In this document: one piece after another, positions 45,218 to 56,421 of the stretch
Position numbering within the stretch: position 1 is the first letter of the stretch
Layout: each line of letters starts with the position of its first letter
Source: Haberlea rhodopensis
Lineage: Eukaryota; Streptophyta; Magnoliopsida; Lamiales; Gesneriaceae
Assembly: GCA_907163345.1 (NCBI GenBank)
Contig: CAJQUN010001278.1
Span: 1-64,000, forward strand
DNA length: 64,000 bases
Direction: 5' to 3'
The notes under the pieces: generated by a model
Database searches by the model: none
What the model was told of the DNA's origin: nothing
The model's input: only the letters and a program-made list of their open reading frames with translations
Translations under genes and position numbers: made by a program

Positions 45218-46677
45218 ATGCGCGGCGTTTTTTCCGATTCTACTTGGTTTTCACATGAATTAACACAAGAGCATATGGTAGCAACTCCACACCAAGTAAA
45301 TTTCGACGTTATTTTCTCCAACCTCTCATCGGTTCAAGCCAATAACGCAAGCATGCAAGAGGATTTGAAATCGATGCGTCAATCCATGGTTGAGTTAAAG
45401 GCACTGATGGCGGATTACTACAATGATCAACCCGAGCTTATCAAGGCTTCATCCTTGGTTACAAGCGATCCTTCTGGAATAGAAGTTGAGCCGGATATTT
45501 CTAACAACTCAGATTATTTGGATCAGAACATGGAAGAAATTACTCAAGCAATTGAGCAAGAAAATGACATTATGGAGCAGCTCAATCTTGAAGATGGCAA
45601 TAAACTATCCATAGGTTTTGAAGAAGTAGGCGCACTGAAGGCTGCTAGAGAGGAGATTCCCAATCTGCTTATTGATTTTCAAGAAGCCGAATTTTGTGCT
45701 GGTATGGACAAAAGAGATGTGCTGGACTTTGAAAAAAATTCCTTCACCATTGCCAGGAATGATGAAAATAGAGTAGAGGACGTTACTTTCGTGCATGGCC
45801 AGAAGAATCATCCTAGTCGAGTGAATTCATGGGTGTTCGAAGACATTGCTTTGGGTGGAAGTGAACCGAGAGGTGTGCTTCAAGAAGGGATTAGAATGAA
45901 ACTTTTGGTGGTGAGTTTGTGCCGATTCAACCGCGAGTTAATCACTAGATACAGTGGTCGAAAGTAGGGGTGAGCAAAAGTTCGGTTAAACCGAACAAAC
46001 CGAAAAAACCAAAATATTTTGGAAAATCGGTTCGGCTATTTCAGAAATTCGGTTTTGATTTTTTAAAAAATCGGTTTATTCGGTTAATTCAGTTCGGTTT
46101 CGGTTTTCATTTTAAAAATATCGGTTAACCGAATAAACCGAATAAACCGAAATATTTAATTTTTAAATATTTTTTAAAAAAAATAAATTGTTTTTATTTT
46201 TTTTAAAAATCAATTAATATCATTCTTTATTTAAATTTTACTTTTTTAATTTTTAAAATCAAATAATCTAATTATTTTAATTTTTAAAATCACATTATCT
46301 AATTTTTAAATTTTATTTTTATTTTTTAAAAAAATATCGGTTAATTCGGTTACCGACCGAAATAACCGATATTTTATCGGTTCGGTTTTGAGAATTAAAT
46401 TCGGTCGGTTCGGTTAGACAAAAAAAAATTCGGTCGGTTCGGTTTTTCGACAATTCGGTTCGGTCGGTTCGGTTTGCACCGATTGCTCACCCCTAGTCGA
46501 AAGGCCTTAGTTTCATATATTTTGGGTGTTGTTCGGAGCACTTCCCTCGTACTACACCTTGAGGACAATGTGGTTTTTCACGGGAAAGGTAATGATACGA
46601 TCACAAATACAAGAAAAATAAGAAACAACAAAAGAGACGAAGAAGGCCAACAAATTACACTGTTTAGCATCCAATAA
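45218..46677 (+). pseudogene. Element J ORF, interrupted by hAT
   Basis: The first part (45218-45967) encodes a gag-like acidic protein with a coiled-coil-type N-terminus (SSVQANNASMQEDLKSMRQS; a likely start is the ATG near 45275). Its stop TAG is formed by the first bases of the hAT insertion at 45965. Past the hAT (from 46504) the same frame continues for 57 codons and includes LHLEDNVVFHGKGNDT, which resembles the C-terminal tail of Gypsy polyproteins. Before the insertion this was one frame joining a gag-like start to a pol tail. Function unknown. Confidence 0.7.
45965..46495. mobile_element. Non-autonomous hAT-like element, 531 bp
   Basis: Ends TAGGGGTGAGCAAAAG and, reverse-complemented, TAGGGGTGAGCAATCGG. 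A perfect 8-bp TSD, GTCGAAAG, lies at 45957-45964 and 46496-46503. Subterminal repeats of TTCGGTT and AACCGAA type lie at both ends. No transposase. The exact TSD makes this the best-defined hAT copy here. Confidence 0.9.
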
Positions 46678-46986
46678 AGAATTGTATTTTGCATAGTCAA
46701 TTACATTCTGTTAGTAGTTACACAATTGTATTAGTAGTTACAGTCAAATATCCTTACTAGTTAGTCACAAGGAGGTTAGTTAGTGTATTAGTTAGTTACA
46801 CAATTGTATTAGAAATATAGCTAATGTCATGGTATAAATGGATAGATGAGCACCCATTGTAATCATTCAACCAATTAATCAATAAACTAGTTTCTTCCTC
46901 CCCAAGATTTCTCTCTCAATTCCCAATCCCCAAATTCTTAATTCTTAAGAGATTGAGTGATCTTGAATCCACTCCCTACCAGATAC

Positions 46987-49020
46987 ACTGATCACTCAAG
47001 TCAACATCACTCGGCCAAACAAAAGTTGGCTACAAGCCGCTGCAGTCCAATACTCAACCCTGTCTTTCTCCCAGCAAAGGATGGAGCCCATCACAGTACC
47101 TAAGATCCCCATTTTTACCTTCTCAGCTACAACGACGGCTCGCTGGGAGAATAATTAAAGTTCGTCCGTCGAGCTTTCACTGGCGATTAGTAGGCAGCCT
47201 TACTCGGGTTCTTGGATTTTGGGCGCCAAACTATCTCCAATTGTACAAGTTTGTTTAGGTCCATTCAAATTTTAATACTGATTTTAGTTTGCAAATTCAA
47301 AGACATTAGTATGGGTTTCTGCCCCTCTTGATAGAGATCCAAGAAGTGTTGAGTTTTACTCTCTTCCTGCTGGCCTTCACAAATATTTTCCTTGGGATTA
47401 AACCGGTGCATGGACTTGGATCAATCCTTATATGTTGTTCGTCAGATATCATGATCCTAAAAAAACAGTTGCCAACTAAAATTTCATTCGAGATGTTTAG
47501 AAACAGTGACGTGGATCTTATCTCAGGATCATTGTTCGCAGTCGCAGGAAAGGTGCCTGGAACGTGGGTCATCGTTCCAGTTCCTGGCATTTCACGGAAC
47601 GGTCACGACGCTAATTTTTTAAAAATAATATTAAAAATTCAAAAAGATTGAATAGTTTGAAAGAAAAAAATAATTAATCTTCTATAATTATAAACAACAA
47701 TAACTAAGTATTTATTCTCAATAAATTGAGGTAGGCTACTTTTCATCTTCTTTAATTCATAAATTATATTTAAAAATGATTATTTTTAAGAAAATAAAAA
47801 ATTAAATTTTTTTCTAAATCTTATGTACACTTTATAAAAACATAAATTTCTCCTCAATATATACTAAAATTTTCACAACCATATCAAAACTATTTTACCT
47901 TCAAATCATAATATTAATAAAAAAAATAAAATCAACAAACTAAATGAAATATTTTTCATTTAATTTCTAATTATTTAAATTTTCAAGTAAATTGTAAAAT
48001 CATTAAATCTTATGTAAAATATAAATTTATCCTTAATATCTCATAATATTTTTTATCATTTTGTTTACAAAAATTAAATTATTTCAAAAATCATTTAATT
48101 ATAAAATTATTAAAATACACATAACAATTTATTTAAATAATTCCTAACAACTTTTATATTTCAGAATTATTAACATCATTTCAGAGTAATAAACGTTCTT
48201 TTTAAAAAAATTAAATCAAATAAAATATTTTTAAATAAAAACACAAACAAGAAAACTATAGATTTAGACCCCACATTTAATTACTTCATCTCACTCTCTC
48301 CTTCGTTTCGTTCATCCTCAATCTCTCTTTCGTTCCATTGGAAAAAATTTCAAAAATTCAATTTTTTTTTAATTCACATCCGTTCCGCGCCGCACCGTTC
48401 GCCGTTTCACTTCCGCGCCACCGATATATCGCCGATATCCGATTACATAACGTCTTTCCAGAGCAACCTACGTTACAAGCTGTAACTTTGGCACGCTCAC
48501 CTCCGTTCCCGTTTCTGCGAACCATGCTCATGATCATAGGAATGTCTGCCTCTATAGCATCTGAAGGTTTGCTCTTTTTAGAATCTCAACAGCGAAACGC
48601 ATAATTTGTCAACATGTTTTAAAATTTCTATTTTGGTTGCACACTAGGTTCTTATTAAATAAATTTAATTTGTCGTGTTTAGTCTATTGATCCTCTATTA
48701 TTTATGTTTTTCTCTTGCCTGAAGTTTAGATATTTATTTTTCTGTTGTGAATTTGTTGAATTATATGATAAGTCATGGTTTTGGAGTCAATTCCTGTTGA
48801 AAATGTTGCTATTAAATTGCACATATAGCAATGACAAAGCCTTGGAAGCAGCATCAGAAACAGAGAGATTTAGAAGAAATCGTGTATTTTCGATAAAGAA
48901 TTTAGGGGTGGGAAGATTGTATTGAAGCGAATGTGAATTCTTACACCAACAACCATGTCCGGTTCCGTGCTTCTAATGGCTGCATTTTCACTGGTGGGTG
49001 ATATCGGTCAACTTTACCTT
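46987..49020. other. Unclassified, partly gene-like
   Basis: 46990-47260 is GC-richer than its surroundings and on the minus strand holds a 38-codon ORF after a purine-rich leader. 48260-48345 is CT-rich like a plant 5' UTR and precedes an 88-residue ORF (48338-48604) and a possible GT splice donor near 48566. None of these matches a family I recognise. Bases 47640-48240 are AT-rich and empty. It may hold fragments of a decayed host gene. Confidence 0.35.
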
Positions 49021-50597
49021 GGATATTATCATCTCGTTCATCGATTCTCAAAAGACTCAATTTTGTTTGATTATTATCATTTGGAAATTTAATTCCTCGC
49101 TCACTTTATTCCTAGATAATTAGCCTCCATATCCTAGTTTAACTCTTATTGATCAATCGAGCAATTAAGATTGAAATCATTATAGCATTCAAAACTATGA
49201 GTATGATATATCTAAACAAAATAAACACACGCGGTTTATATTAACCTAGTCAATTATTTTCCCTGAGACTTAATAAATTCACACGCGCAAAATTATCAGT
49301 CTTAGTTGCTTCGTAAATTAGATTATTCAGACAATTTTTTTATTCGATGTCTAATTAGCAATAGATTGCATGCAAGTTAATGAGTTTTCAATCCAATAAT
49401 AAAACAACAATCATATCAATAAAATCAGGAAATCAATGATACTCAATCGATAATTAAATAACATGAATCACACAAAATTAATAAATCAAAGGTATTGTCT
49501 TCCTCAACTAAGAATTAAAAGGTTTAGCTATGCATACTCAAATCAAAAGAATCAAAATTATTCTAGAAAGCATTAAATAAAAGCAAGGTAAAGAAAACCT
49601 AATAGGATATCCACTAGTCGATGTCGTCAATCCCGCCTTCGTATTGATCTTCATAGCCGCCTTCAAAATCTTGAGAGAAAAGTTAAATCTAAGCTATCTA
49701 ATGTCTATCTAATTTATCTAATGTCTATCTCTACTCTACATTATTAATAATAAGTCTGAAATCTCAAGTTTATAAGGGTGAAGACTGAAAGAATAGGTTA
49801 GAATCCTCATTGGATTGAAAGAAAGCGAGTTTCTATAATTTCAGGATTTTGCAGCGTGAAAGGCGCTAAGGGATTGGCATGAACGTGCCTTGTTTTCTAT
49901 CGTGAATGCTGATTTTTTGGTCAAGTAACATGAAGGCGCCAACCATTGGCATGAACTCGTTGCATCTTCTGTTTGGACTGGTGTGAACACGCTGACCATT
50001 GGCGTGAAGGCACCAAGCTTGCTGCCCTGGTTTTTTATGTTCGTTTTTTGAGCGACTTCTTTCCTCGTTTCTTGCTTCTTTGAGTTCTTCAAGATTCTGT
50101 TGGTATGGGATTTTTGTCCCACATCGAAGAAAAAGGGAAATGGGCCAAGTCCATTTGGGTATAAAATAAGGTTTTGGGCCTTTGATTTAATTGCACCAGT
50201 CAATAGCTTGTCTAGCAACCTTTGGCTTTAGATATATTTCTCTCTTGTTTTAGAATCTAGTAAAAGTCTTAGTATGCTCTGTGGTTGCAGCTGTGGCTGA
50301 GCTTCCATATCAGAAAAGATTTTACTAGATGTCTTTCTTGTAAGGGGAGGGGTGTGAGTGATAAAGTGTGGCTAGTGGGAAAAGCTTTGTGGGTGTGTTA
50401 AGGGTGAGAAGAGAAATTATGTGGTTGTAATAATTTTTCATATAGTGTATTTTCTTCTCTGGTCCTGGTGGTTTTTCTCCTGATTTGGTAGTTTTCCACG
50501 TTAAATCCTTGTGTTGTTATTATTTCTCATTTTGCTTGCTTTCCCATTAAAAGGTGCATCCTTTAGGGTGAATTTGGAGGGTCGAATTCCCAACAAG

Positions 50598-50610
50598 TGG
50601 TATCAGAGCC
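50598..50610 (+). other. Primer-binding site of element E
   Basis: TGGTATCAGAGCC begins two bases after the 5' LTR end and is complementary to the initiator methionine tRNA 3' end. It continues TGGG, extending the match. Confidence 0.9.
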
Positions 50611-50836
50611 TGGGTCCTTTTGGGCCGGTGGAGCTTTGGTGTAATAGGCGAATACGTAATGACTAAGGAGGTTCTGTCTAGGAAAATTGGTATTTAAGTG
50701 GGACCAGTGTGACCCCACCAATTTACCTGGGAACCTTGAAGTTCTGTCTAGGAAAGATCGAGATCCTCTCTTTCCTGTGAGCTTACTTAGTGTGTACTAT
50801 TCAGGTCTACGGTAAAATTCATCAAAGTATCAGAAG

Positions 50837-51571
50837 ATGTCGGGAAGCAGAGTTTCAAATGCAGTCAGATTTGATGTGGAGAAATTTGATGGGAAAATCA
50901 ACTTTGGCGTGTGGCAAGTGCAAGTCAGGGATGTGTTGATTCAGTCTGGTTTACACAATGCATTGAAGGACAGAGTATTCCCTGAAAGCAGCAGTGATAC
51001 TAGTTCGACTGGCGGAACGACTAGTGCAACAGGTAAAGCTGGAATGAGCAATGAAGATTGGGAGGATCTAGATTTGAGAGCAGCAAGTGCTATCCGTCTG
51101 TGCCTGGCCAAAAATGTTCTTGCAAATGTGCATGGAATGTCTACGGCGAAGGAACTCTGGGAAAAACTGGAAGAGTTGTATCAGACAAAGGGCGTCTCAA
51201 ATCGGGTGTATCTTAAAGAGCAGTTTCATACATTGCGAATGAATGAAGGTACTACTATTTCAGATCATTTAAGCGTTCTCAATGGCATTGTTTCAGAGCT
51301 GGAATCCATTGGAGTTAGAATTGATGATGAGGATCAGGCCTTGAGACTCATCTGGTCTCTTCCACGTTCGTATGAGCACATGAAGCCGATATTGATTCAT
51401 GGAAAGGAGAAAATCATTTTCTCAAAGGTTACTGGTAAGCTTCTTTCTGAAGAGAGGAGACTTGGCGGGAGTAACGGTTCACATGAAAGTTTTGCAATGG
51501 TGGCTCATAATTGGAAGAAGAAGAATTCCGTGAAGAATCCTGTTGGGGGTGTGGACAACCTGGTCATATAA
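50837..51571 (+). CDS. Gag protein of element E
   Basis: 244 residues. MSGSRVSNAVRFDVEKFDGK and NFGVWQVQVRDVLIQ form the Copia gag start. WEKLEELYQTKGVSNRVYLK and LRLIWSLPRSYEHMKPILIHG form the UBN2-type core. The ORF ends at 51571, but a CCHC zinc knuckle (C-W-G-C-G-Q-P-G-H-I-K-K-N-C) is encoded in another frame at about 51541-51582. One base seems to be missing just before it. Gag would package element RNA, and the loss of the knuckle in frame may impair that. Same family as the minus-strand gag at 25114-26618. Confidence 0.9.
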   Translation: MSGSRVSNAVRFDVEKFDGKINFGVWQVQVRDVLIQSGLHNALKDRVFPESSSDTSSTGGTTSATGKAGMSNEDWEDLDLRAASAIRLCLAKNVLANVHGMSTAKELWEKLEELYQTKGVSNRVYLKEQFHTLRMNEGTTISDHLSVLNGIVSELESIGVRIDDEDQALRLIWSLPRSYEHMKPILIHGKEKIIFSKVTGKLLSEERRLGGSNGSHESFAMVAHNWKKKNSVKNPVGGVDNLVI

Positions 51572-53216
51572 AGAAAAATTGTCCAAGAGCTGGAGCGGGT
51601 TCGGCAAATTGCTCTGTATCAGCAAGTGGAGATGCCGATAATGAAGCTAACATTGTCTCCTCTTTTGATGTCCTCTGAAAAAGGACATGTACATCCTTAT
51701 GGCATGTAACTGTCCCAAGTTGCCATGATAAAGGATGTAAAATGTTAGCGGGTCCATAGTTTTGCACACGGGCATTGGTTTGGCATTGATGCAGGGTGTG
51801 TGGTGGAAATTCATGTCGATGGCTGATTAACTTCCAGGAGAGCCAAAAAGTGGGAGTTGCACCATAATTTTTCAGCAAGGTTATTTTTTCGACATGGGCC
51901 GAATTGAAATACTTGGAATGGTTTATTCTGAGTGGGGTATGCTTTTATGGTGGAGCATGATAATTCTCTGCATTGAGAATTATGACTGTCTTTGCAGTGT
52001 TGGTAGCGGAAGCTATGAAGATTTTCATCAAGGTGGAGTGTTGTGGGACAACAAGTCACAAGGTGGAGATTGTTGGTATGGGATTTTTGTCCCACATCGA
52101 GGAAAAAGGGAAATGGGCCAAGTCCATTTGGGTATAAAATAAGGTTTTGGGCCTTTGATTTAATTGCACCAGTCAATAGCTTGTCTAGCAACCTTTGGCT
52201 TTAGATATATTTCTCTCTTGTTTTAGAATCTAGTAAAAGTCTTAGTATGCTCTGTGGTTGCAGCTGTGGCTGAGCTTCCATATCAGAAAAGATTTTACTA
52301 AATGTCTTTCTTGTAAGGGGAGGGGTGTGAGTGATAAAGTGTGGCTAGTGGAAAAGCTTTGTGGGTGTGTTTAGGGTGAGAAGAGAAATTATGTGGTTGT
52401 AATAATTTTTCATATAGTGTAGTTTCTTCTCTGGTCCTGGTGGTTTTTCTCCTGATTTGGTAGTTTTCCACGTTAAATCCTTGTGTTGTTATTATTTCTC
52501 CTTTTGCTTGCTTTCCCATTAAAAGGTGCATCCTGGGGGTGAATTTGGAGGGTCAAATTCCCAACAGATTCTGCGGCATGAAGGCGCTAAGGAATTGGCG
52601 TGAACGTGCCTTGTTTTCTGTCCTGAATGCTGAATTTTTGGTCAAGTGGCATGAAGGCGCCAACCATTGGCGTGCATGCACTGCATCTTCTGTTTGGGCT
52701 GGCGTGAACACGCTGACCATTGATGTGAAGGCGCCAAGCTTGCTGCCCTAGTTTTTATTTTCATCTTTTGAGGGACTTCTTTCCTCATTTCTTGCTTCTT
52801 TGAGTTCTTTTCCATCTTTTAGTCATCATTTGATCTCTTTTTATCATTTTCACCTAAAAACAACCAAATATACTGTTAGGTAATAATATTAACAATTAAA
52901 ATGTACCTAATTGTTAACAATTAAACGCACTAAATGTGTCTATTTCTAGGCACATCACTTGTTCTTGATATTGTCTCTGATTCTTTCTTATAATTTTTCC
53001 AAATTTTCTATGAATGGAGACATTGCAATACTGCTTATCTGCTCAACCATCACGTCGGCTGCTGAGGATGGACTGGAGCTAGTACTAATGCAATAGTTGA
53101 TGGTTCAGTTGCAACTGCTAATGCCCACGTTGGTTGGGAGGTTGTAACTTCTAGCTCTCCCCAAACAAATTGTGAAGTTAACTTTGTCTAGATCTTTCGA
53201 CTCTCACATGGCAATG

Positions 53217-53424
53217 TGTAGGATCAAGAGCTTTCCACTTTATCAAGTTAAAGATGGTGGTGACGATGCAGCTATATTTTTAAACCATAAAGCAACCCAA
53301 ACGCCACGCTTCGATCACTCTTCAAGCAAGGAGAATTATTGAACTCCAACAATCCCCCTCCCAATAATTGCACTATCTTATAACTCATGGGAATTGAGCA
53401 AATGACATTGGCTCTGATACCAAT
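53217..53424 (-). repeat. Short Copia LTR-PPT-PBS cluster, copy 1
   Basis: A 135-bp LTR-like block (53217-53351, TGTAGGATCAAGAG...CTCCAACA) is followed by a polypurine complement (ATCCCCCTCCC), 73 bp of internal sequence and a PBS complement GGCTCTGATACCA (53410-53422). A second LTR start TGTAGGATCAAGAG comes at 53425. PPT and PBS within 73 bp is the arrangement of a TRIM-type miniature element, minus orientation. The second LTR diverges after about 30 bp, so a rearranged larger element is also possible. Duplicated at 58153-58360. Confidence 0.6.
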
Positions 53425-53469
53425 TGTAGGATCAAGAGTTTGTCGTTTTACCACATGGGCTTAAGATGT

Positions 53470-53660
53470 TAGGGCCTCACTACGAGATTAAATGCCCGAG
53501 CTTGCTGAAGCCTTGCTGCGGTATACCCGATACTATCAATTAGAACCTTACTGCGAAATTGCATGTCCAAGCAAGTGAATATGACATTACAACGAGATTA
53601 CATGCCTGAGCTGTTAAATTGGGCCTTACTACAAGATTACATGCCTAATGACTGATCTCT
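53470..53660. repeat. Degenerate ~45-bp direct repeats, copy 1
   Basis: Four imperfect copies of a unit with CTTACTACGAGATTACATGCC and GAGC-type ends lie inside the LTR-like sequence that starts at 53425. Matching copies occur at about 58405-58595 in the second duplicate. Confidence 0.65.
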
Positions 53661-55229
53661 GAGCTTGTTTTATATCCCCGAAAAGATAGTGCACTACTAA
53701 AACATATATAAGAAATTAGCATACTAGTCGATTAGATTTAACATAATGGAGACCATGTGTTGAAGTTAAGGCCGACTAATTAGTACTGACTGTTAGGCTG
53801 AAGCTGAGGCCGACCGTTTCAATGTCGGACTAAATTTAACTTAACTCCGAAAGTGCTGCGCTGAAGATGCAGCCAGCTTAAAGTGCCGAGCAAAGGTAGT
53901 ACATTTCAAGCATCTGAGCTTAGACTGTAAAAAATATTTAAGCCAAAGAAAATAAGGCAAATGAAATCTGATACAATAATATTTGATAGTTTTAATGTAT
54001 GTTGTAGCATATAAAATATGTGTCTCCCATCCGATACTCGAGTTGTTGTATAGAGGTGAGAGTCAGCCTGATATTCCAAGCTAAGGAGATTCGAAAATTC
54101 CTTGAAATCTGGGTGGCAATGTAGTCATGCTTAATCCATGTATTGAAAATCTTTTAAGCAATGGGGTACGCTATTCCAAGATTATGGCATGACCATCAAT
54201 TTTTTTTAGCAAATTGGAAGTTACAAACTAATTTAACTTGTATCTTAATCCATATTTGTCGAAAATATTGGTTTTTCGATCAAAGTTATTGCCAAAAACC
54301 AAGAGTGATGGGTTTTGTCCAAGAAAAAGTAAATAAATAAGAGTTATATTATAAGGTGAAGCTGTTAAGGAATGCTAAAAGGGGATGCATTGTTAGGAAT
54401 TATTATTTAGGAGTTGAAATTTATCTCTAATTAACTGTGCACAACACCAAATAATTGGTTAAATTAATAAATAAATAAAATAGAATTGCAAGCCTCATTT
54501 ACCTTTTAAAGGAGCAAACTATAATATTAGTCAAATCCTAATAACCCCAAGTATCTGTAATGCTAGAATAAAGCATGCTCTTCAATTCTTCATTTTAATC
54601 CACTTTGCTTAAAAACTAAGCAGATGGGTGATCCTAACCAAGGAACCACATAAAGTCTAAAAATATGTTTCAACTTATAAAATCGAGAGGATTAGATGAT
54701 GGAGATATTGCTTTCCATTTTCTCAGAAAGTCCTAGGAGTTTGAGTCAAGAAAAACTTTATAGTGTATGCTAAGAATTGGTTATGAATGAAGTAGCTCAT
54801 TTATCTTATAAAGAGCTAGCATAGCTTCTAAACTCTAAATGTGGGACACTTATCAACACGCACCCTAACGTGTGACATTATATAAATTAAACACGTGGAC
54901 TGATAACGCGGATGACGGTGAGCATACGGGCGGAGTAGCTAATCGCATGGGGGAGTAGCCATGAAAAACCTGCTCTGAAACTATGTTAAAGAATTATAAA
55001 TTCCACCTTAATCTTTTGATGGTGCATGTATATCATATTTAAATAATTATACAATATATGATGCAATCTAAAAGATTTGATATGATTGACTAGTATCTAA
55101 ATAATACAAGTTAATCTTTCTTAACAATAGAAGATCATGAAATATCTTTCTTAATTATCTTTGACATCCCCCCACAAGCGAAGCGTGGGATTGGTTCCAA
55201 CGCAAAGATTCGATTGATAATAGGTAAAC

Positions 55230-56010
55230 AGTGTGTGGGATAGACTCTTTGTGAAGATGTCTGCAATATTAAGATTGGAAGGAACAAATCGTGTGGTGAG
55301 TCATCTGGACAAATTTTCTAGTAAAATGATAGTCAAGTTCAATGTGCTTCAATGTTTGTGGGAAACAGGATAGCCAATTATAAAGACAACACTCTTATTA
55401 TCACATAGTACTATAGGGCATGATGGCAAGGGAATCCAAAGTTCACGAAGGAGGTGAGAGAGCCATTTCCAGCTATATTTTTTTGTCATATTCTATTAGG
55501 TTTTAAAAAAAAAAGATGAAACAGACCCAAATTATGAACCAACCAGAGCAGTGTTTTCAAAATCGGACCGAACATAAAATCGGTGCTCTTACAGGTTACA
55601 GATTTGATAGGTTCGATCGATTGATCACCAATATATTTACGAATTTTGATCAAATAATTAGAGGAACCAGTCATATGGTTCGACGACCGCCCCAGAATCT
55701 ACAACCAAGAAGATGAAATATTTTTATCGATGCCTTGAAGCTCAAGAGCAGAGAATGATGAAATAATCATATGTTGAACCATGTCGGGTGTAAGAGGTTT
55801 CGAATTGGTGGCCGGAAATGTGGTGTTGGCTGAAGAAGAATCTGAAGCAGACGGTGCAACAGCTGTGTGAAATGCTTTAACACGCCAATTATGAGGGCGT
55901 GTAGGATATTCAATAATGATGTGATCCTTTTGTTTACACTAATTGCAAAACTTCTAATTGCAGTTCCTGATAATATGGCCGAGACCATTGTCCTGAGATG
56001 CCAATATAGA
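55230..56010 (-). pseudogene. Decayed Copia H pieces (gag zinc knuckle and RNase H), copy 1
   Basis: Minus strand. About 55950-55700 encodes a zinc-knuckle tail and linker (CKQKDHIII, PTRPHNWRVKAFHTA), then SSWL before a protease site. About 55480-55230 encodes an RNase H-like stretch (LCDNKSVVFIIGYPVSHKH, ELDYHF). Most of pol between them is absent, replaced by about 200 bp of unrelated sequence. Heavily decayed. Also present at 60130-60950. Confidence 0.6.
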
Positions 56011-56026
56011 TGTCAAAGTTATTCGG

Positions 56027-56421
56027 ATACGTGAACTTTCGAATTTTTTTAAAAAAATATGGTTGAAACTGTAATTAAAATTAAATTATTTAACTAAATC
56101 CCTATTTCCTAACTACTTTAATGTGTTTATGTCAATTATATGCTTGAAATTTTTAGATGTCCTGGATTAATATTTTACCATTTGTCGTGAAGTTGGTGAG
56201 TTTGCAACTTTATTCTGATTTCTAATGTGTTTAATGTTGATTATATGCTTGAAACTTGATTTATTACAAATATTATTAATTATATATTTATATATATATA
56301 AATAAATTAATAAAATTTGCCGTATCCGGACGTATCGTATCCTACAAATTTTGAAAATCCCGTGCAGTCGTACCCGTATCTGCGTATCCACGTATCCGCA
56401 TATCCGTATCCGTGCAACATA
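56027..56421. other. 395-bp spacer between the duplicates
   Basis: Not part of the repeated unit. The right 100 bp contains many CGTATCC-type motifs, and the left edge reads GGATACGTGAAC, which could be the mirrored end of a small inverted-repeat element. No gene. Confidence 0.5.

Larger units (their letters stand above)
44207..46981 (+). mobile_element. Non-autonomous LTR element J
   Basis: The 3' LTR is 46709-46981 (273 bp, TGTTAGTAG...CCCTACCA). The 5' LTR survives only as 44207-44373, nearly identical to the last 170 bp of the 3' LTR. A PBS-like TTGGTGCTCTCG follows at 44374, a type seen in Gypsy elements. One ORF lies between them and no RT or integrase core, so it needs enzymes in trans. 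A hAT element sits in the ORF. The left LTR end is cut by Copia I. Confidence 0.8.
50098..52566 (+). mobile_element. Complete gag-only LTR retrotransposon E (TR-GAG-like)
   Basis: 5' LTR 50098-50595 (498 bp), PBS TGGTATCAGAGCC at 50598-50610 (initiator Met tRNA), gag ORF 50837-51571, polypurine tract AAGGTGGAGAT ending 52070, 3' LTR 52071-52566 (496 bp). Both LTRs start TGTTGGTATGGG and end CCCAACA. The TSD is GATTC (50093-50097 and 52567-52571), perfect. There is no protease, integrase or RT. This is the structure described for TR-GAG elements. The near-identical LTRs indicate a recent insertion. Confidence 0.93.
49021..56026. repeat. Direct duplication, copy 1 (with retrotransposon insert)
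   Basis: Starts GGATATTATCATCTCGTTC and ends ...CAAAGTTATTCGG. Apart from a 2,469-bp retrotransposon plus 5-bp TSD at 50098-52571, it matches 56422-60963 along its whole length with scattered substitutions and small indels. Contents in order: LTR-like sequence ending TAGGCACATCA at 52957, a short LTR-PPT-PBS-LTR cluster, 45-bp degenerate repeats, Copia RNase H scraps and a Copia gag zinc-knuckle region. All of it is transposon debris; no host gene lies in the unit. Confidence 0.9.
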
